From assembly GCF_001641265.1 (NCBI RefSeq), contig NW_020167566.1, forward strand, positions 1 to 64,000: a stretch of 64,000 nucleotides of DNA. Reading direction: 5' to 3'. Below are positions 21,601-32,753 of the stretch, piece by piece. Both the position numbers and the translations under genes were made by a program. The notes beneath the pieces were generated by a model. That model saw nothing but the letters and a program-made list of their open reading frames with translations. It had not been told where the DNA came from and ran no database searches. Origin of the DNA: Pseudogymnoascus destructans (taxonomy: Eukaryota > Ascomycota > Leotiomycetes > Thelebolales > Thelebolaceae). Position 1 is the stretch's first letter; each line of letters begins with the position of its first letter.

Positions 21601-24600
21601 CCGGCCAGACTCCTGCGCAAAGTCGACGAGGGAGCGTGGCTCATCCAGGTGCATGACGAGCCGGACGTGCGAGTAGTCGAAGCCAGCACTGAGGGCTGAT
21701 GTCGCCACGATGTATGGCAGCTCTGGGGTCATGAGCCACGTCCTGAGCAGCTCCCGCTTCTCCTCTGCCGTGCCGGCCATCGCGGTGTAGACTGGGCAGC
21801 GGAGCAGGCTGCCCAGGTCCTGCGCATCCTCCCGTGTCTGCACGTAGAGAATGATCTTGTCTCGGGTCTGGTCGAGCAGCCCGCTCGCCTGCCACGCGTC
21901 CCTGGCTCTCCGCGCACCCTCCTCCAGCAGGCTCCCCCGCCCTGTGGCCCGCTGCACGAGGTACGAGAGGTTCCGCCTGTTCGTCGAGGCCCGCACGACC
22001 TTTGGCTTCACGAGGTTGTTCTGCCTCTCGAACGCGGCCTGCAGCGTTGGCGGCAGTGTGGCCGTCAGGTAGACGAACTGCGTGCGCACGCTGCGGATGA
22101 GGGCGAGGTCGGCCATGGCCTGACGGTACTCAGACGCCGTGATTGTGAGGTGCGCCTCGTCTATCACGATGCGGCTGAGCTGCTGTGTCGCGGCCAGCCT
22201 GTGTGCATACGCCCGGAACTGAGACGTGCTTGCAGCCTCGACCGTGACAAACACCAGCGATGCGTCTCGCTCCTCGCCAGGGGCCCACACGAGGTGGTCT
22301 ATCCCGAGCTCCTGCACACGCCGCAGCAGGTCACCACACAGAGACACGAGCGGAAGCACGAGGATTGTCACGCCTGCATCAGGCAGGACGCAGGGCAGCA
22401 TGAACAGCAGGCTCTTCCCCTCACCGGTGCCTAGGATGACGACGACCTGCTCCGTCCACGACATGACGGTCGTCATCGCCCGCTCCTGTGCGGCCGACTT
22501 CCACTGCAGCTTGTCGTCATTGTACAGCCCCCTCACGCCCTTCAGCAGGGCTGCAGCGGACCACCTCTTGCGCGGCCGGTGCACGCCCACGGCAATCCTC
22601 TTCAGCATCCGTGGCCTGTCTGGCTCTGCCTCCTCTGCCGCCTCGCGCTTCCTCTTCCCTGCTGCCGCGACTGCATCCCCAAGCACTGTGTCGAGATCCC
22701 ACAGCTCCCTCCACAGGGACGACGCGCGCAGGTTCCGACGGATGAGGCCGTCCCACACGTTCCCAAAGTTCGCGTTCAGCTGGTTCGCATAGCTGCGGTT
22801 CATCACCCGCGTGCTGTGGTTCCGCTGCCTCGTCATGGTCCGGATGTCGTCGTCAATCTCCTCTGCGTCCTCCTCGTCGTCGTTGGCCCCGACGCCTTCG
22901 AAGCACGCAAGGTCTTTGCCCGCAAACTTGGTCTCCACAATGTTGACCGTCATCTGGCGCCAGTTGGCGATATGCAGCCGTGGCACCTTGGCCCGCACGC
23001 ACGCCCGCTCCATGCACCGCGTCAGCCGGTTGTCGGCCCACATGGCCCCGTCCTTCCACCACAGGTACGCGGACATGATTGCGCGTGGGGGGGACTGGCG
23101 CAGGAAGGCCTGGCGGAGCGGCACGACATAGACCAGGTAGTCCAGCAGGAGGTCTCCGATGGTGGCCGGCAGGAAGCGGATGTTGTCCTTGAACTTGCCC
23201 GTCTGCTGCTGGCCCTTGTGGTAGGTCGTGTGCAGCATCACGAGCCCGTGCTTGAGGTAGACGCTGCGCCTCCGCTGCGTGTTGCGCCAGGTGAGGGAGA
23301 ACAGCTCGCTCTCGCGCAGCGGCTGGCCCGAGGCCATGTGGATGAGGACGAGGAGCCGCTTGAGGAACTCGTCAGCGACGGCCTCGTACTGGTCGATGGC
23401 CTTCTGTCGCCACACGACTCTCGCATCAGCCCCTCCATCCTCATCAGTGGTGTCGAGGAGTGATGCTCGGAGTGACTGCGACTCCTGTATAACGTTGCGC
23501 AGTGAGCCCGCGAACGGCTTCAGCAGTGCCACGTTCTCCCGGTGCTCGCCAAAGTACCAGCCGAAGTTGTCGGCATCGAGGTTGTCCTTAAGCGCCCAAG
23601 CGTGCATCCGTGGCAGGCCTGTTGCGCCAAACATGAGCTCATCGTGCAGCAGCTGCTGCGCCTGCCTGAACTCTGACAGCAGCAGCTGCTGCACCTCGTC
23701 CATGTTCAGGTCGACGTCCCTGTAGGTGAGGATCTGCTCGTCCTCGTCCCAATGTGCCTGGTGCGAGCCCACGCCCTCCTTCGACACTGCGAACAGCAGC
23801 AGGCGCCAGCCCAGTATCTCGCCCATGGGCGTCTCCGTGTCTGGCCGCAGGTACTGCTCGCAGATGGTGTTGATGTGCTCGAGCGTGCTGCCGGCGCCCG
23901 ACCTCTCGAGGTATGCGGCCGTGCTGAAGACGAGCAGCTGCACGGCCCAGATCAGGCCGGACAGGCAGCTGTTGAAGTTGCCCGGCTCCTTCCACGAGTT
24001 GGTGCGCGGCTTGACGCTGAGCATCGCGCAGAAGCTGAGGAGAGGCGAGCTGAAGCGGTCGCCGCCGAACTCGTGGCAGACGAGGGCCATGCAGAGGGAC
24101 CGGAGGGCGTCGTTCAGGGCTGGGCGGTCTCCATCAGCGGTGCACTGCAGGGCTGCCTCCCAAGCCGCTGTCTGCTCGTCCGTCAGCCGGATCCAGTCCT
24201 CGGGGCACCTGCCCTGGTCCGCACTCCCGTCTCCCGTTGCAGCAGGCGTAGGTGGCGTGAAGTGGCTGCCGCAGTATGCCACGCGGTAGCAGTACGTCAT
24301 GAACTGCTTCCAGTACCCAAAGTTCGTGCGCAGTGTGGAGGGCTCCTTCTTGGGGTCGAAGCCACGTGCCCTGCCTGCCCTGTAGCTGGCTGACGCTGAT
24401 GATGATGATGCAGGCGCTTCGCGGAAGCGGCTCAGTGCGAGCTGCCTCGGCCATGTCAGCATGCAGTCCGGCCCGTCGAAGCACCAGCCGTGTGCCTCGG
24501 CGAGGATCTCGTCCATGACCTCGAGCATCAGCAACAGCTCGGGCTCTCCCTCATCTGCGCTCTTTGGCAGCGTGTAGGAGGCATGCATCTCGTCCTTCTG

Positions 24601-25260
24601 CAGGCCCCGCACGTGGTTTGCGATGCCCGTCCGCCCCAGCCATGGGACCACGGCCGAGCGGTGGCTGTCGAAGCCGTGCACCCTGCTGGCCTCCGTCTTG
24701 ATGTCCTCTGCGACCATGTTCGCGTCCTCCTCGGCCAGCTCGAAGAAGTCCTGCTCCTGCGGCTCGAGGGCAATGGCAGCAGTAGCTGCGTCCCCTTCCG
24801 CCCTGCCGTCGTCTGTAACCGCGAAGTACCGGACGTGCTGGGTCTCAGCGAAGAAGGTCTGGACAGTGCACCTTCGCCACGACCTGCCCTCGGCCTGCCT
24901 GGCCGGCTTCTGCCCGTGCTCCTTGGACACGTGCGCCCTGATAGCTGGCTCCGACCGCGTAAGGCTCAGGCTCTGGCCGTCGACATCGCAGATGGCGCAC
25001 ACGAATGCCGTGTGGCACCGCAGTCCTGGAATGGGTGCGCAGGGCTGATGCGGCAGCTCGACCTCGCCCGGCAGCCGGAGCTCATATGTCGCGAAGAGGT
25101 CGAGCTGCGCTCGCAACTGAGAACCCTTCAGTAGGTGTGGTGGCTGCCTGAGGTGCCTCTCCTGGCTAGCGCGCGTGGGCGGGAGGCCGGTCTGGCACTT
25201 GGCGCAGAGCAGCACGCCGTGCGCCCGGAGGTAAGGGAACCTGGCAGTAGCTGCCATCAC

Positions 25261-26200
25261 GTACGTCCGATGCTGGGACTTTGGCTGGGTAACAGAATTA
25301 CTCTACTAAAGAAATACAGAGGTGCGCGCGCGCGCATGGGGACCGGAAAGGGGGGGGGGGTTTCCCCAATTTGGGAAGGAATATTTGCGAAGGAATGGCC
25401 CATGCGCGCCTGCGTGACAGGGATCATTTGCGTGGGGATTCCCAATTTGCGCCAGAGATACGGCCAGTTCTTGAGGTAGGCTTGGAATTGGCTTCTCCTT
25501 TACCCTCTTCCTTTTATCACTCTAATCTTGCTATAACTCCTTCCTTATTCTGTGACCTCTACCTGCCTCCCTATTCTTTGACCTCCACCTCCTCTAACCC
25601 CAACACCTGCTGTGGGCTCCTTTCATGGCGGCTTCACCTTTTGGCTTGGGCACTTCTACCTTCCCTATACCCTGATCTCTATCTTGGTCCATAACCTCCA
25701 CCTCCCTCCCTATTCCACCACCTCCTGCTTCTAAACTATTCTTATATCATGACACCCCCCTATTCCATGCAATATGATAATTTCTTTACCACTTTTACTC
25801 CTATCTATAAACTTACACACCATTCCATTTGTACACAAAAACTACCATAAACTCTTATCTCTACTTACTATATAAACTACAAATCTTCCAACTATTCTCA
25901 TATCATGACCCCCCTATTTCATGAAATATGATAATTACTTTGCCAACTGTACTCTAATCTATACACAAACTTGCCTATTCTATTTCTACACAAAAACTAC
26001 CTTATATAACATCATCGCTGTATACTTACTACATAAACTACACTATTCTTATATCATGGCGGCTTCCCCATTCAGCTTGGGCCCTCTCTACCTCCTAATT
26101 CCATCACCTCCTGCTCCTTCCTTGGCCTGTGACCTGTACCTCCCACCCTATTCCATCACCTTCCGCTTCTTACTTGGCCTGTAAACTCTACCTCCCTCCC
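25261..26200. repeat. Helicase B promoter region and a second degenerate tandem repeat
   Basis: 25261-25480 holds the helicase upstream region, with the GGGGATTCCCAATTTGC block shared with copy A. About 25500-26200 is a pyrimidine-rich, gene-free tract. ATATCATGACNCCCCCTATT-type motifs recur near 25744, 25900 and 26050 (about 150-155 bp apart), and a CATGGCGGCTTC motif occurs twice. No gene is seen. Confidence 0.5.
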
Positions 26201-26450
26201 TTGTATCAAAAATTGTAAGAGGCCATTCGATTCCTCTTGTAAATCTCACTCAATAATAATACCATACGTGACCTTTCTCCTGTAGCTGCAAGACCTCGGC
26301 CACGTCTCATACCATGGCTTCCTGCCTAACAATTGCGGAATATCTCTCTAATTTGACATTGTATCCAAAATCCGAAGAGGCCATTTTCTTCACCTCGTAA
26401 ATCAGCCCTATACACAATGTCGACCAACCCATTCCAGTCACAATTTATAA
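26201..26450. repeat. Two remnant units of the 175-bp satellite
   Basis: Two diverged units (anchors near 26222 and 26380) match the arrays at 1-2400 and 16360-18110. They mark the border with the first host gene. Confidence 0.7.
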
Positions 26451-26868
26451 TACATTAATTGAGTTTGGAATTTTTGACTTTTGACACATTTACTAGGAAG
26501 CTGGCCTCTATCAGGGCCTGTTTTGCATTTTCGACTTTTTTCCTACTTTTTTGCCGGGTAGCTCACTTGGGGTCGTGCCCCATTTTCGCTTTTTTTGGCC
26601 CTATGTGCCTCGCAACTTCAATATCACAACGCGACATCCCTCACCTCACAACCTAAACTATACCCACCACCATACCGCCAAACACGCCTTTATGATACCA
26701 CGATACACATACCAAACCTACGCCGCCCACCATCATCCACCCACGACCAATCCACACCCACAAGCCGCGCCGAGCCCTCCTCACCATCATCCCCAAGCGC
26801 GCTTGAACGCGCCCCGCGACTCCACGACTCTTCGCCATACTTCTCACCGTACGCGCACACACCATACC

Positions 26869-27577
26869 ATGGCGCTCCCCCTCCCCGTGGGGTTGACACC
26901 AGCAGAAATGGCTTTCCTGTGTGAAAACGAACCTATAACCGTTATTCCGCGGCAGAGAATGAGATCGATTGAGTTACTCTCGGTAGGACTTCCACCCGAT
27001 CATCCGCGCACGCAGCAGGGGACTAGAAAGAAATGGGGGAACTACTAACTAACGATACCAGGGCCCGACACCACAACTCAATCCCCCCCGCCCTACAACC
27101 CTGCCGCTGTGGCTCGCACTCCTACTCCACCGACAAAACCGCGCGACGTTAGTGCCCCCGCCCTGGCTAACAGCCGCAGGCCTAGAGACGATACTAGCAG
27201 CCGAGCTCGCCAGCTCGGAGTTCTGCGACATGCTCCCCTTCCACTGGGTTGAGATCGCGCAGGCGCTTGTTAGTGGAGGTTGTCTTGGCGGGGAAGAGGC
27301 GGTGGTGGGACGGCTGGTGAGGGGGGTGAGGGAGGTGAGGGGGGGGAAGGTTAGGGGGTTTGTTGTCGCCGGCGAGGGGGAGGATGTGGTTGGAAAGGTG
27401 GGGGTGAGGGGGGTGGGGAGTGTGGGTGCTTGGGAGGTTGGGGAGGTGAGGGGGGTTGTGAGGGGGGTGGTGTGGGGGTTGGCGAGGTTGGGTGGGGGGA
27501 GGGAGGCGGAGGGGAGGAGGGAGGAGGAGGAGGATGAGGAGGAGGAGGGGGGGATTGAGATGGGTGAGGGGTTTTAG
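26869..27577 (+). CDS. psf2: GINS complex subunit Psf2
   Basis: Two exons, 26869-26982 and 27062-27577, with a 79-bp intron (GTAGGA donor, CTAACTAAC branch site). Predicted product 209 aa. The N-terminus MALPLPVGLTPAEMAFLCENEPITVIP matches fungal Psf2 in its LTPAE and ITVIP blocks. The next exon gives GPTPQLNPPRP, LPLWLALLLHRQNRA and VPPPWL, which are diagnostic. Psf2 is one of four GINS subunits; with Cdc45 and MCM2-7 it forms the replicative CMG helicase in the nucleus. The C-terminal half is unusually G-rich with long Gly/Val/Glu runs, as often seen in fungal Psf2 linkers. This is the first host gene after the repeat region and appears functional. Confidence 0.9.
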
Positions 27578-28013
27578 GGGGTGGGGTGATACCAGGGGGT
27601 ATATATCAGGGATTACGGAGTTAATAAATGACAAAATGGAACTACCCAGTCTGGCACGAGATTATTGAAGGGCGGTAATGTGTGTGTATTCATCGTATAA
27701 TCAGACGAAGCCGAGCCAAGCACTGCGTTTTGTCCGTCACCGCGCCGAGTCGCGTCGGTCATCTGCATCTACCATGTCGCCAGAACGCCAAATCAAGCAA
27801 ACCTAGCCGTCCGTCCATGCTGTCCTGTCCAAGCCGAGTTGCCTCCCATATCCGTGTCCATGTGTCATGTCCATATCCAATGTCATATGCGTTCCCAAGG
27901 TGTCGTATCCGTATCCAGTGTCATATCCATATCTCATATCGATCCAATGATCGTTCATATCCAACCCGCAGTCAATGCAATTTCCAACCCCTCCAACCTC
28001 CAACTCTCCCACC
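27578..28013. other. Intergenic region
   Basis: No supported gene. It contains a short CATATCCGTGTCCATGTGTC-like repetitive pyrimidine-rich stretch (about 27845-27960). It lies between two genes that converge here. Confidence 0.5.
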
Positions 28014-28496
28014 CTACAAGCTCAACCTATCCGCACTAACCCTGTCCAAACTCCCATCTCGCCTCACAACACCCAACCTAAAGAACCTCTCCTCTCCCGC
28101 CGCCGTCCTACCGCCCACATACCACTTTTCCCCCCCTCCACTACCAATTTCCCTAAACCCCCCTCCGCCCTCGCCCTCACTCTCGCTCCCCCTCCTCCTC
28201 GCCGCGGCCGAGTTGGCCATGGTAGACATATACCCCGGGCTCGTGCCTGGCGAGCGCGAGAGCGGCGTTGAATGCAGCGCCGAGAGGGCGGATGTCGTGG
28301 GGTGGTTGTGGGATTTTGGCGGGGTAATGGTGCGGGGGTGTGAGGGCTGAGAAGAGGGCGAGGGGGGTTGTGTGGTGGTGCTCGTTGAGGTGGTTGTGGA
28401 TTGCTTTTTTGTGGGTTGGAAGGAGGAGCGGGCGCGGAAGGCAGCGAGGAAGTTGGAGAGGAAGGGGCGAGGGGGGTGCTGGGTTGGGGAAGGCAT
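28014..28496 (-). CDS. Small conserved fungal protein of unknown function
   Basis: Single-exon ORF of 160 aa. The N-terminus is basic and Ser/Thr/Pro-rich (FLSNFLAAFRARSS). The middle is disordered. The C-terminus is compact: EKWYVGGRTAAGEERFF, FRLGVV and DRVSADRLSL. I recognise this C-terminal pattern (GGRTAxGEERFF...LGVV...DRxSxDRLSL) from many Pezizomycotina hypothetical proteins, but no function is established. The codon pattern and conserved tail favour this frame over the overlapping 182-aa frame on the same strand. No signal peptide or membrane segment is seen. Confidence 0.6.
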   Translation of the reverse strand: MPSPTQHPPRPFLSNFLAAFRARSSFQPTKKQSTTTSTSTTTQPPSPSSQPSHPRTITPPKSHNHPTTSALSALHSTPLSRSPGTSPGYMSTMANSAAARRRGSESEGEGGGGFREIGSGGGEKWYVGGRTAAGEERFFRLGVVRRDGSLDRVSADRLSL

Positions 28497-29735
28497 GGTG
28501 GGTGGTGAAGCCAGTTTGGAAGGTGTGATGGTGGTTGGCCAGGTGAGGCCGGTATGGGAAGGTGCGAAGGTGGCTGTGCTTGGTTTCGTTCTCGGTCGTG
28601 GCTTCCTTTCACAAGAGGGAAGGTCGTGGCTTCCTCTTATGTCAGACCCGATAAACGAGTCGTCCTTTCCGTTCAGCGCAGTATGAGTTTGTGTCGGTGC
28701 TGTTCAACTTGTGGACGTCGGTGGATTTTAACACCTACGCGCTCAATACCGATCAGCAGTCGGTCTCGTCGTCTTCAAAGCGTTGGCTGTGTGCTATATC
28801 GTCACCACACGGGGACTGAATAGTCGCGCGGGGAAAAATGGATCGCGGGGTCGAGTTTGCGGGGAAATGGGAAATGGGAAATGGGCGTCTTATCTCGGGG
28901 GATAGCGACGGGGGATCTCGATGTATTTTATGGATGGTCGTCCCCCCTCTCTGGTTGACCGACAGGTCGCCCGCCTAGCCGCGGAAAGTTGGATGAGTGA
29001 GCGACCGCGGTTGTGCCGTGTGAGTGACGTGAGGAGCGATCTCCGTGGACAGTCGAGGGGTGGTGATGGTGTTGTCGAATCAGGAGGAGAGGATTTGCAG
29101 GCAGCGCTCCGAGATCTGCCGAGGGCGACGGGATGGGATTGTACTGTGCCCAGGATGTTGGTTAAAGGATCGGTGATGTAACTCTTGGGGACAGACACTA
29201 AGAGTTATAAGGGACGAGCTGCGGGTTTATAGAAGTAAGAAGCTGGCGGAAGCAGTGACGGTGATTGTGAAGAGAAGAGATAACAGTTGTCGTGGTCTTG
29301 ACGCTGGTTTTTCTCGTTATCAGATTCCTGTTATGCCCGATGCGAAAGTACTGTAACTTAGAGCAAGTACCTCTGGACTGGTTTTGTATGAGAGGGTACA
29401 ACGAACTGCCACTATCTGTCTGAGATATTCAATCAAGCAGCTGTTATGACTTGTTTGGCACAACATCAACACAGAATGAACAGTATATGTGCAATTAAAG
29501 ACAAAATGAAGTTGTACATATTTAAATATACCACACAAAACGAAGAAGACCAGCGATCAAGACAGCAGCTCACACATCACTCACGGAACATCCCGGCTAT
29601 CCTCTTGTTTTCGGTCACGTGATGTTTGCGAATAACTCTGGGCAAATCTACAATTGACCAGAGCAAGCTCCGACTCGCACCAAACCCCCCAATTGAAACC
29701 TCCACATACGCCTCCGCGCAACCTAATCGCATACA
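28497..29735. other. Intergenic region, no supported gene
   Basis: Several short ORFs occur (for example 28890-29198 minus), but none shows a recognisable motif, a conserved domain or a convincing start context. It includes the promoter of QCR10. Confidence 0.5.
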
Positions 29736-30412
29736 ATGGCTGGGGTAAGCCTCTCTCCTTCTCTCGCACGAAGAGTTTTGCCCCAGAGGCAACCAACGAT
29801 GGACAGAGCTGGGCTGACTGAGCTACGATAGACTACCGCCCCGTGGGCGTCGCAGAAGGCGTACCGCACTTACCGCTCCGCTTATGGCCCTAAGTACGTT
29901 TGAAGATCCGCGATGGGGTGCTGAGAGAGAGGGAGGAATGGAGGGCTGATAGGGCGCAGGTACAAGATCCAGCCAAACATTGGCGGCTGGACCGTCAAGG
30001 CGACGACGAAGCTGTGGGTTCCCCCCGGTCCGAGATGGGAGTGAAGGCAGGGCGGCCTAGATAGGGACAGAGGATAGATATGGACAATGTGTTTAGGACA
30101 GACATGCTGACGGTAGACAGTGGCATGACTCTTGCCGGCTTCGGCGCCTCCGCTGGCCTCTTCGCCCTCTTCTTCTTCGGCGAGGTGCCGATTGTGCGCA
30201 AGGATATTCTCTCGGTACGTCCTCAGAGATGACATGATATGGCAATGGTGTCAATTGAGAGTGGGGGCTAATGGCTTTATAGAAGGTGCCTTTCATCGGA
30301 CAAAGGTTCATCAGGGAGATTCCGGCTTCGGACAACGTATGTGATGTCCCTGCTTGTGTGGTGGGTGATATGGGCACGACACGGAATACTAACTATGAGG
30401 TAGCCTTTCTAA
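29736..30412 (+). CDS. QCR10: Cytochrome bc1 complex subunit QCR10
   Basis: Six small exons: 29736-29744, 29832-29893, 29960-30013, 30121-30214, 30283-30336 and 30404-30412. All join in frame to about 93 aa. The first exon codes only MAG and the last only PF-stop, so single-exon gene finders miss it. The product has YRSAYGPKYKIQPNIGGW, one membrane segment (GMTLAGFGASAGLFALFFFG) and the C-terminal block VPFIGQRFIREIPASDNPF, which match fungal QCR10 (family C-terminus EIPPEDNPF-like). It is a small subunit of mitochondrial respiratory complex III in the inner membrane. One donor is GTGGGT, otherwise splice sites are ordinary. Confidence 0.88.
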
Positions 30413-31334
30413 TCGACCTGCTCGATTCGAATGGGGATGTTGGTTGGGATAGAAGAGGAGGATGGGAGAAGGGAGAGGAGACGAGAGAGATGTTTGGAAA
30501 GTGTATATTACGCGCTATATAAACTAGAAGGCGTGTTATGCCACCGTCCAGGCTCATGGGACAGTGATATGTGATATGTTGCGGGGATACATCGTGATAT
30601 TGATTGCGTTGTGAAGTTATGAGCCTATGAGTCCCTGATGAATCCAAGATGACAACCAACACCGAAACAGCCGGCTAGAACGCAAGAACAGCAGTATGGA
30701 TAGACAGAATATATAGTATTGTTTGTATATATTTGCAGAGCTCTTGTTGAAGCCAATACGTCAAGTTGTATGTCATACCATAAATCATGGTATATATTTC
30801 CCCTTCTAGCAGCTTCCAATAGCTCCACGGCTGACAGATACAAACCCCAACAGCCAACAGGAATAGGGATGGCCCGCGAATAGCTGAACCCCACGACAGC
30901 ACACCACCAGTAACTTACAAACGCCAGCGTCAAACATTTAAACTCAGCTCTCCTCTCCCCTTCTTTTCTTTCTCTACCCTCTCGTCCAGAACCCCCGGTC
31001 GTGAATCAGACACCCACTAGGCTGACCACGCCGACTCAACCAACCAACAGCGCACAGCCACGCAGACCAGCCCAGCTCGAAACCCCCCCCCCACGCTCCA
31101 GACCCAGCCCGCCGCATCCCGATACAATCCCCCTCCAAGCTATCGAATTCCAATCAAACGGTCCCCAAGCGCCCAGGCCCCCTCCAGGCCGTCGCTGCAG
31201 CCTGCTGGCTTCATATCACAGCCTTGTCTCGCCCCGGCTGCACGACTCACACGGCGACTCACACCGAGGGATAGAGCTGCCTGGAGTAGCGCGTGGTAGG
31301 CAGAGGCACCGGGAAGGTTGATAAAGTGGTAGAG
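30413..31334. other. Intergenic region and CHIP-like promoter
   Basis: No supported gene. An ORF at 31001-31321 (plus) is Pro/Arg-rich low complexity and probably lies in the 5' UTR of the next gene, which has C-rich tracts typical of fungal leaders. Confidence 0.5.
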
Positions 31335-32753
31335 ATGTCGGCGGCTCGCGCGCAGCAGTTGAAGGAGGAGGGGAATAAGTAGGTTGGCTTGCCTTCTTTG
31401 CGTTGGTTCTTTTGATATTATTTTCTGCCTTCACTATGGTTTCTTTTGCCCCTGGTTTTGAAATACTCCTGCGCCTGGGTCTCTGGTTTGGTTCACTCGA
31501 CTAATGGTTCTCGTTCTCACTGTTGGGTCACAAAGCAAGTGCTCGCTGCGGTTAGAGTAGGCACATCAGAGTAGACCAGAGAAAATCCACAAAGGGGATA
31601 CAAGGGCACATCACACTCGCCATGGACGACGTTCCAGACGAGCCCGAGGACTATTTCCCGGCCCCACCTCCCCCCGAATACCCCATCATTACCCCCCCCA
31701 CATCCTCGCCCGACTACCCTCTCCCCACTCGTCCCACTCCCCACGAACCAGTCGACGAAACGAGTGAGGACGAAGACACAAGCACCGGCGCATCCACGCC
31801 CAAAACCCTCATGACCGAGGCCGAGGGAGCCCACGCGCTCGAGCTTCACACTACCACCACCGCCGCTTCAGCAGCTAACCTCGAGGCATCCAGGTTCTTC
31901 CGCTCCAATGATCTCGCGCAAGCCGAGGCGCTGTATACAAAGGCCATCCTCCTCGACCCGTCTGCGCCGATGTTGTATACCAATCGCGCGATGGCACGGC
32001 TGAAGCTGGGGCTGCTAGAGGGCGTGCTGGAAGACTGCTCGTCGAGTTTGGCGATTAAGGAGAAGGCGAATATGAAGGCTAGACATTATGGGGCGCAGGC
32101 GCTGGTGGGGTTGGGTAGGGGAAGGGAAGCGCTGAAGGAGGCTATGGAGGCGTATAAGATTTCGGCGAAGGAGGAGGCGGGGAGCTTGGGGAGTGTGGTG
32201 TTGGTGGTGTTGAAGTGTAAGAAGGCTGCTTGGGAGGAGAGGGAGCAGGAGAGGCTTGCGGGGACGGAGGGGGTGAGGGGGAAGGTTGTGGAGGGGTTGA
32301 GGCGGGATTTGGAGAGGCGGGTTGAGGGAGCTGAGGAAGGGGAAAAGGAGGGGGTGAGGAAAGAGGGGGAGGAGATGATTGAGGAGGTTGAGAGGGTTTG
32401 GGTTGAGGCTGGGAAGGCGGAGAAGAAGAGGGTTGTGCCGGATTGGGCGGTGGACGATATTACCTTCTCCTTCATGGTCGATCCGGTTATAGTAAGTCAT
32501 GCCCCCTGTAGACATCAAACTTCACAACTAGTTCTCCCTATACCACTTCAAGCGCCTTTATTGACACACGTCCCCACAGACAAGAACGGGTAAATCCTAC
32601 GAGCGCGCCTCGATCATGGAGCACCTCCGTCGCTCTCCCACCGACCCTCTAACGCGCGAACCACTGCGCATCGACGAGCTGCGACCCAACCTCGCGCTGC
32701 GGGAGGCGTGTGAGGAGTTCCTGAAAGAGAATGGGTGGGCTGTTGATTATTAA
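31335..32753 (+). CDS. CHIP-like E3 ubiquitin ligase (TPR + U-box)
   Basis: Preferred model: exons 31335-31378 (MSAARAQQLKEEGNK), 31894-32491 and 32580-32753, about 271 aa, close to the length of CHIP/STUB1 proteins. The first join restores a continuous TPR: EEGNK then FFRSNDLAQAEALYTKA, followed by LYTNRAMARLKLG. A charged helical linker follows, then a U-box (ITFSFMVDPVI; TRTGKSYERASIMEHLRR; DPLTREPL; LREACEEFL) split by the second intron. Such proteins bind Hsp70/Hsp90 tails through the TPR and ubiquitinate chaperone clients. The first intron would be 515 bp, long for a fungus. Within it an in-frame alternative start at 31622 gives a 347-aa form with an acidic, Pro-rich N-terminus in place of the first TPR helix. 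Confidence 0.85.

Larger units (their letters stand above)
20309..25260 (-). pseudogene. OrsD / tyrosine-recombinase-like / RecQ helicase, copy B (broken by inversion and LTR)
   Basis: Best-preserved copy: one ORF of 1,253 residues runs from 25260 to 21499. It contains the N-terminal CAKCQTGLPPTRASQERHLR motif, the recombinase-like core (PLRESELFSLTW; TYHKGQQQTG; RLHIANWRQM; RNHSTRVMNRSYA) and helicase motifs GTGEGKS, DEAH, TATLPP and ATSALSAGFDY. The frame is destroyed just after QESGRA. There a segment of about 125 bp carrying the rest of motif VI (GRDGREAY in copy A) is inverted and holds a solo LTR. The downstream C-terminus (20990-20309) is intact in sequence: a Cys-rich domain with CLPC, HQLTKCH and CYWCYNPQSVC, ending LLEFEAY. 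Without motif VI the helicase should be inactive. The expected role is as for copy A. The gene is GC-rich compared with the hAT genes around it. Confidence 0.85.

Noticed and set aside
28890..29198. 102-aa minus-strand ORF
   Set aside because: No recognisable family and codon composition like the surrounding intergenic DNA.
30993..31321. 106-aa Pro/Arg-rich ORF upstream of the CHIP-like gene
   Set aside because: Low-complexity leader sequence with no conserved motif.
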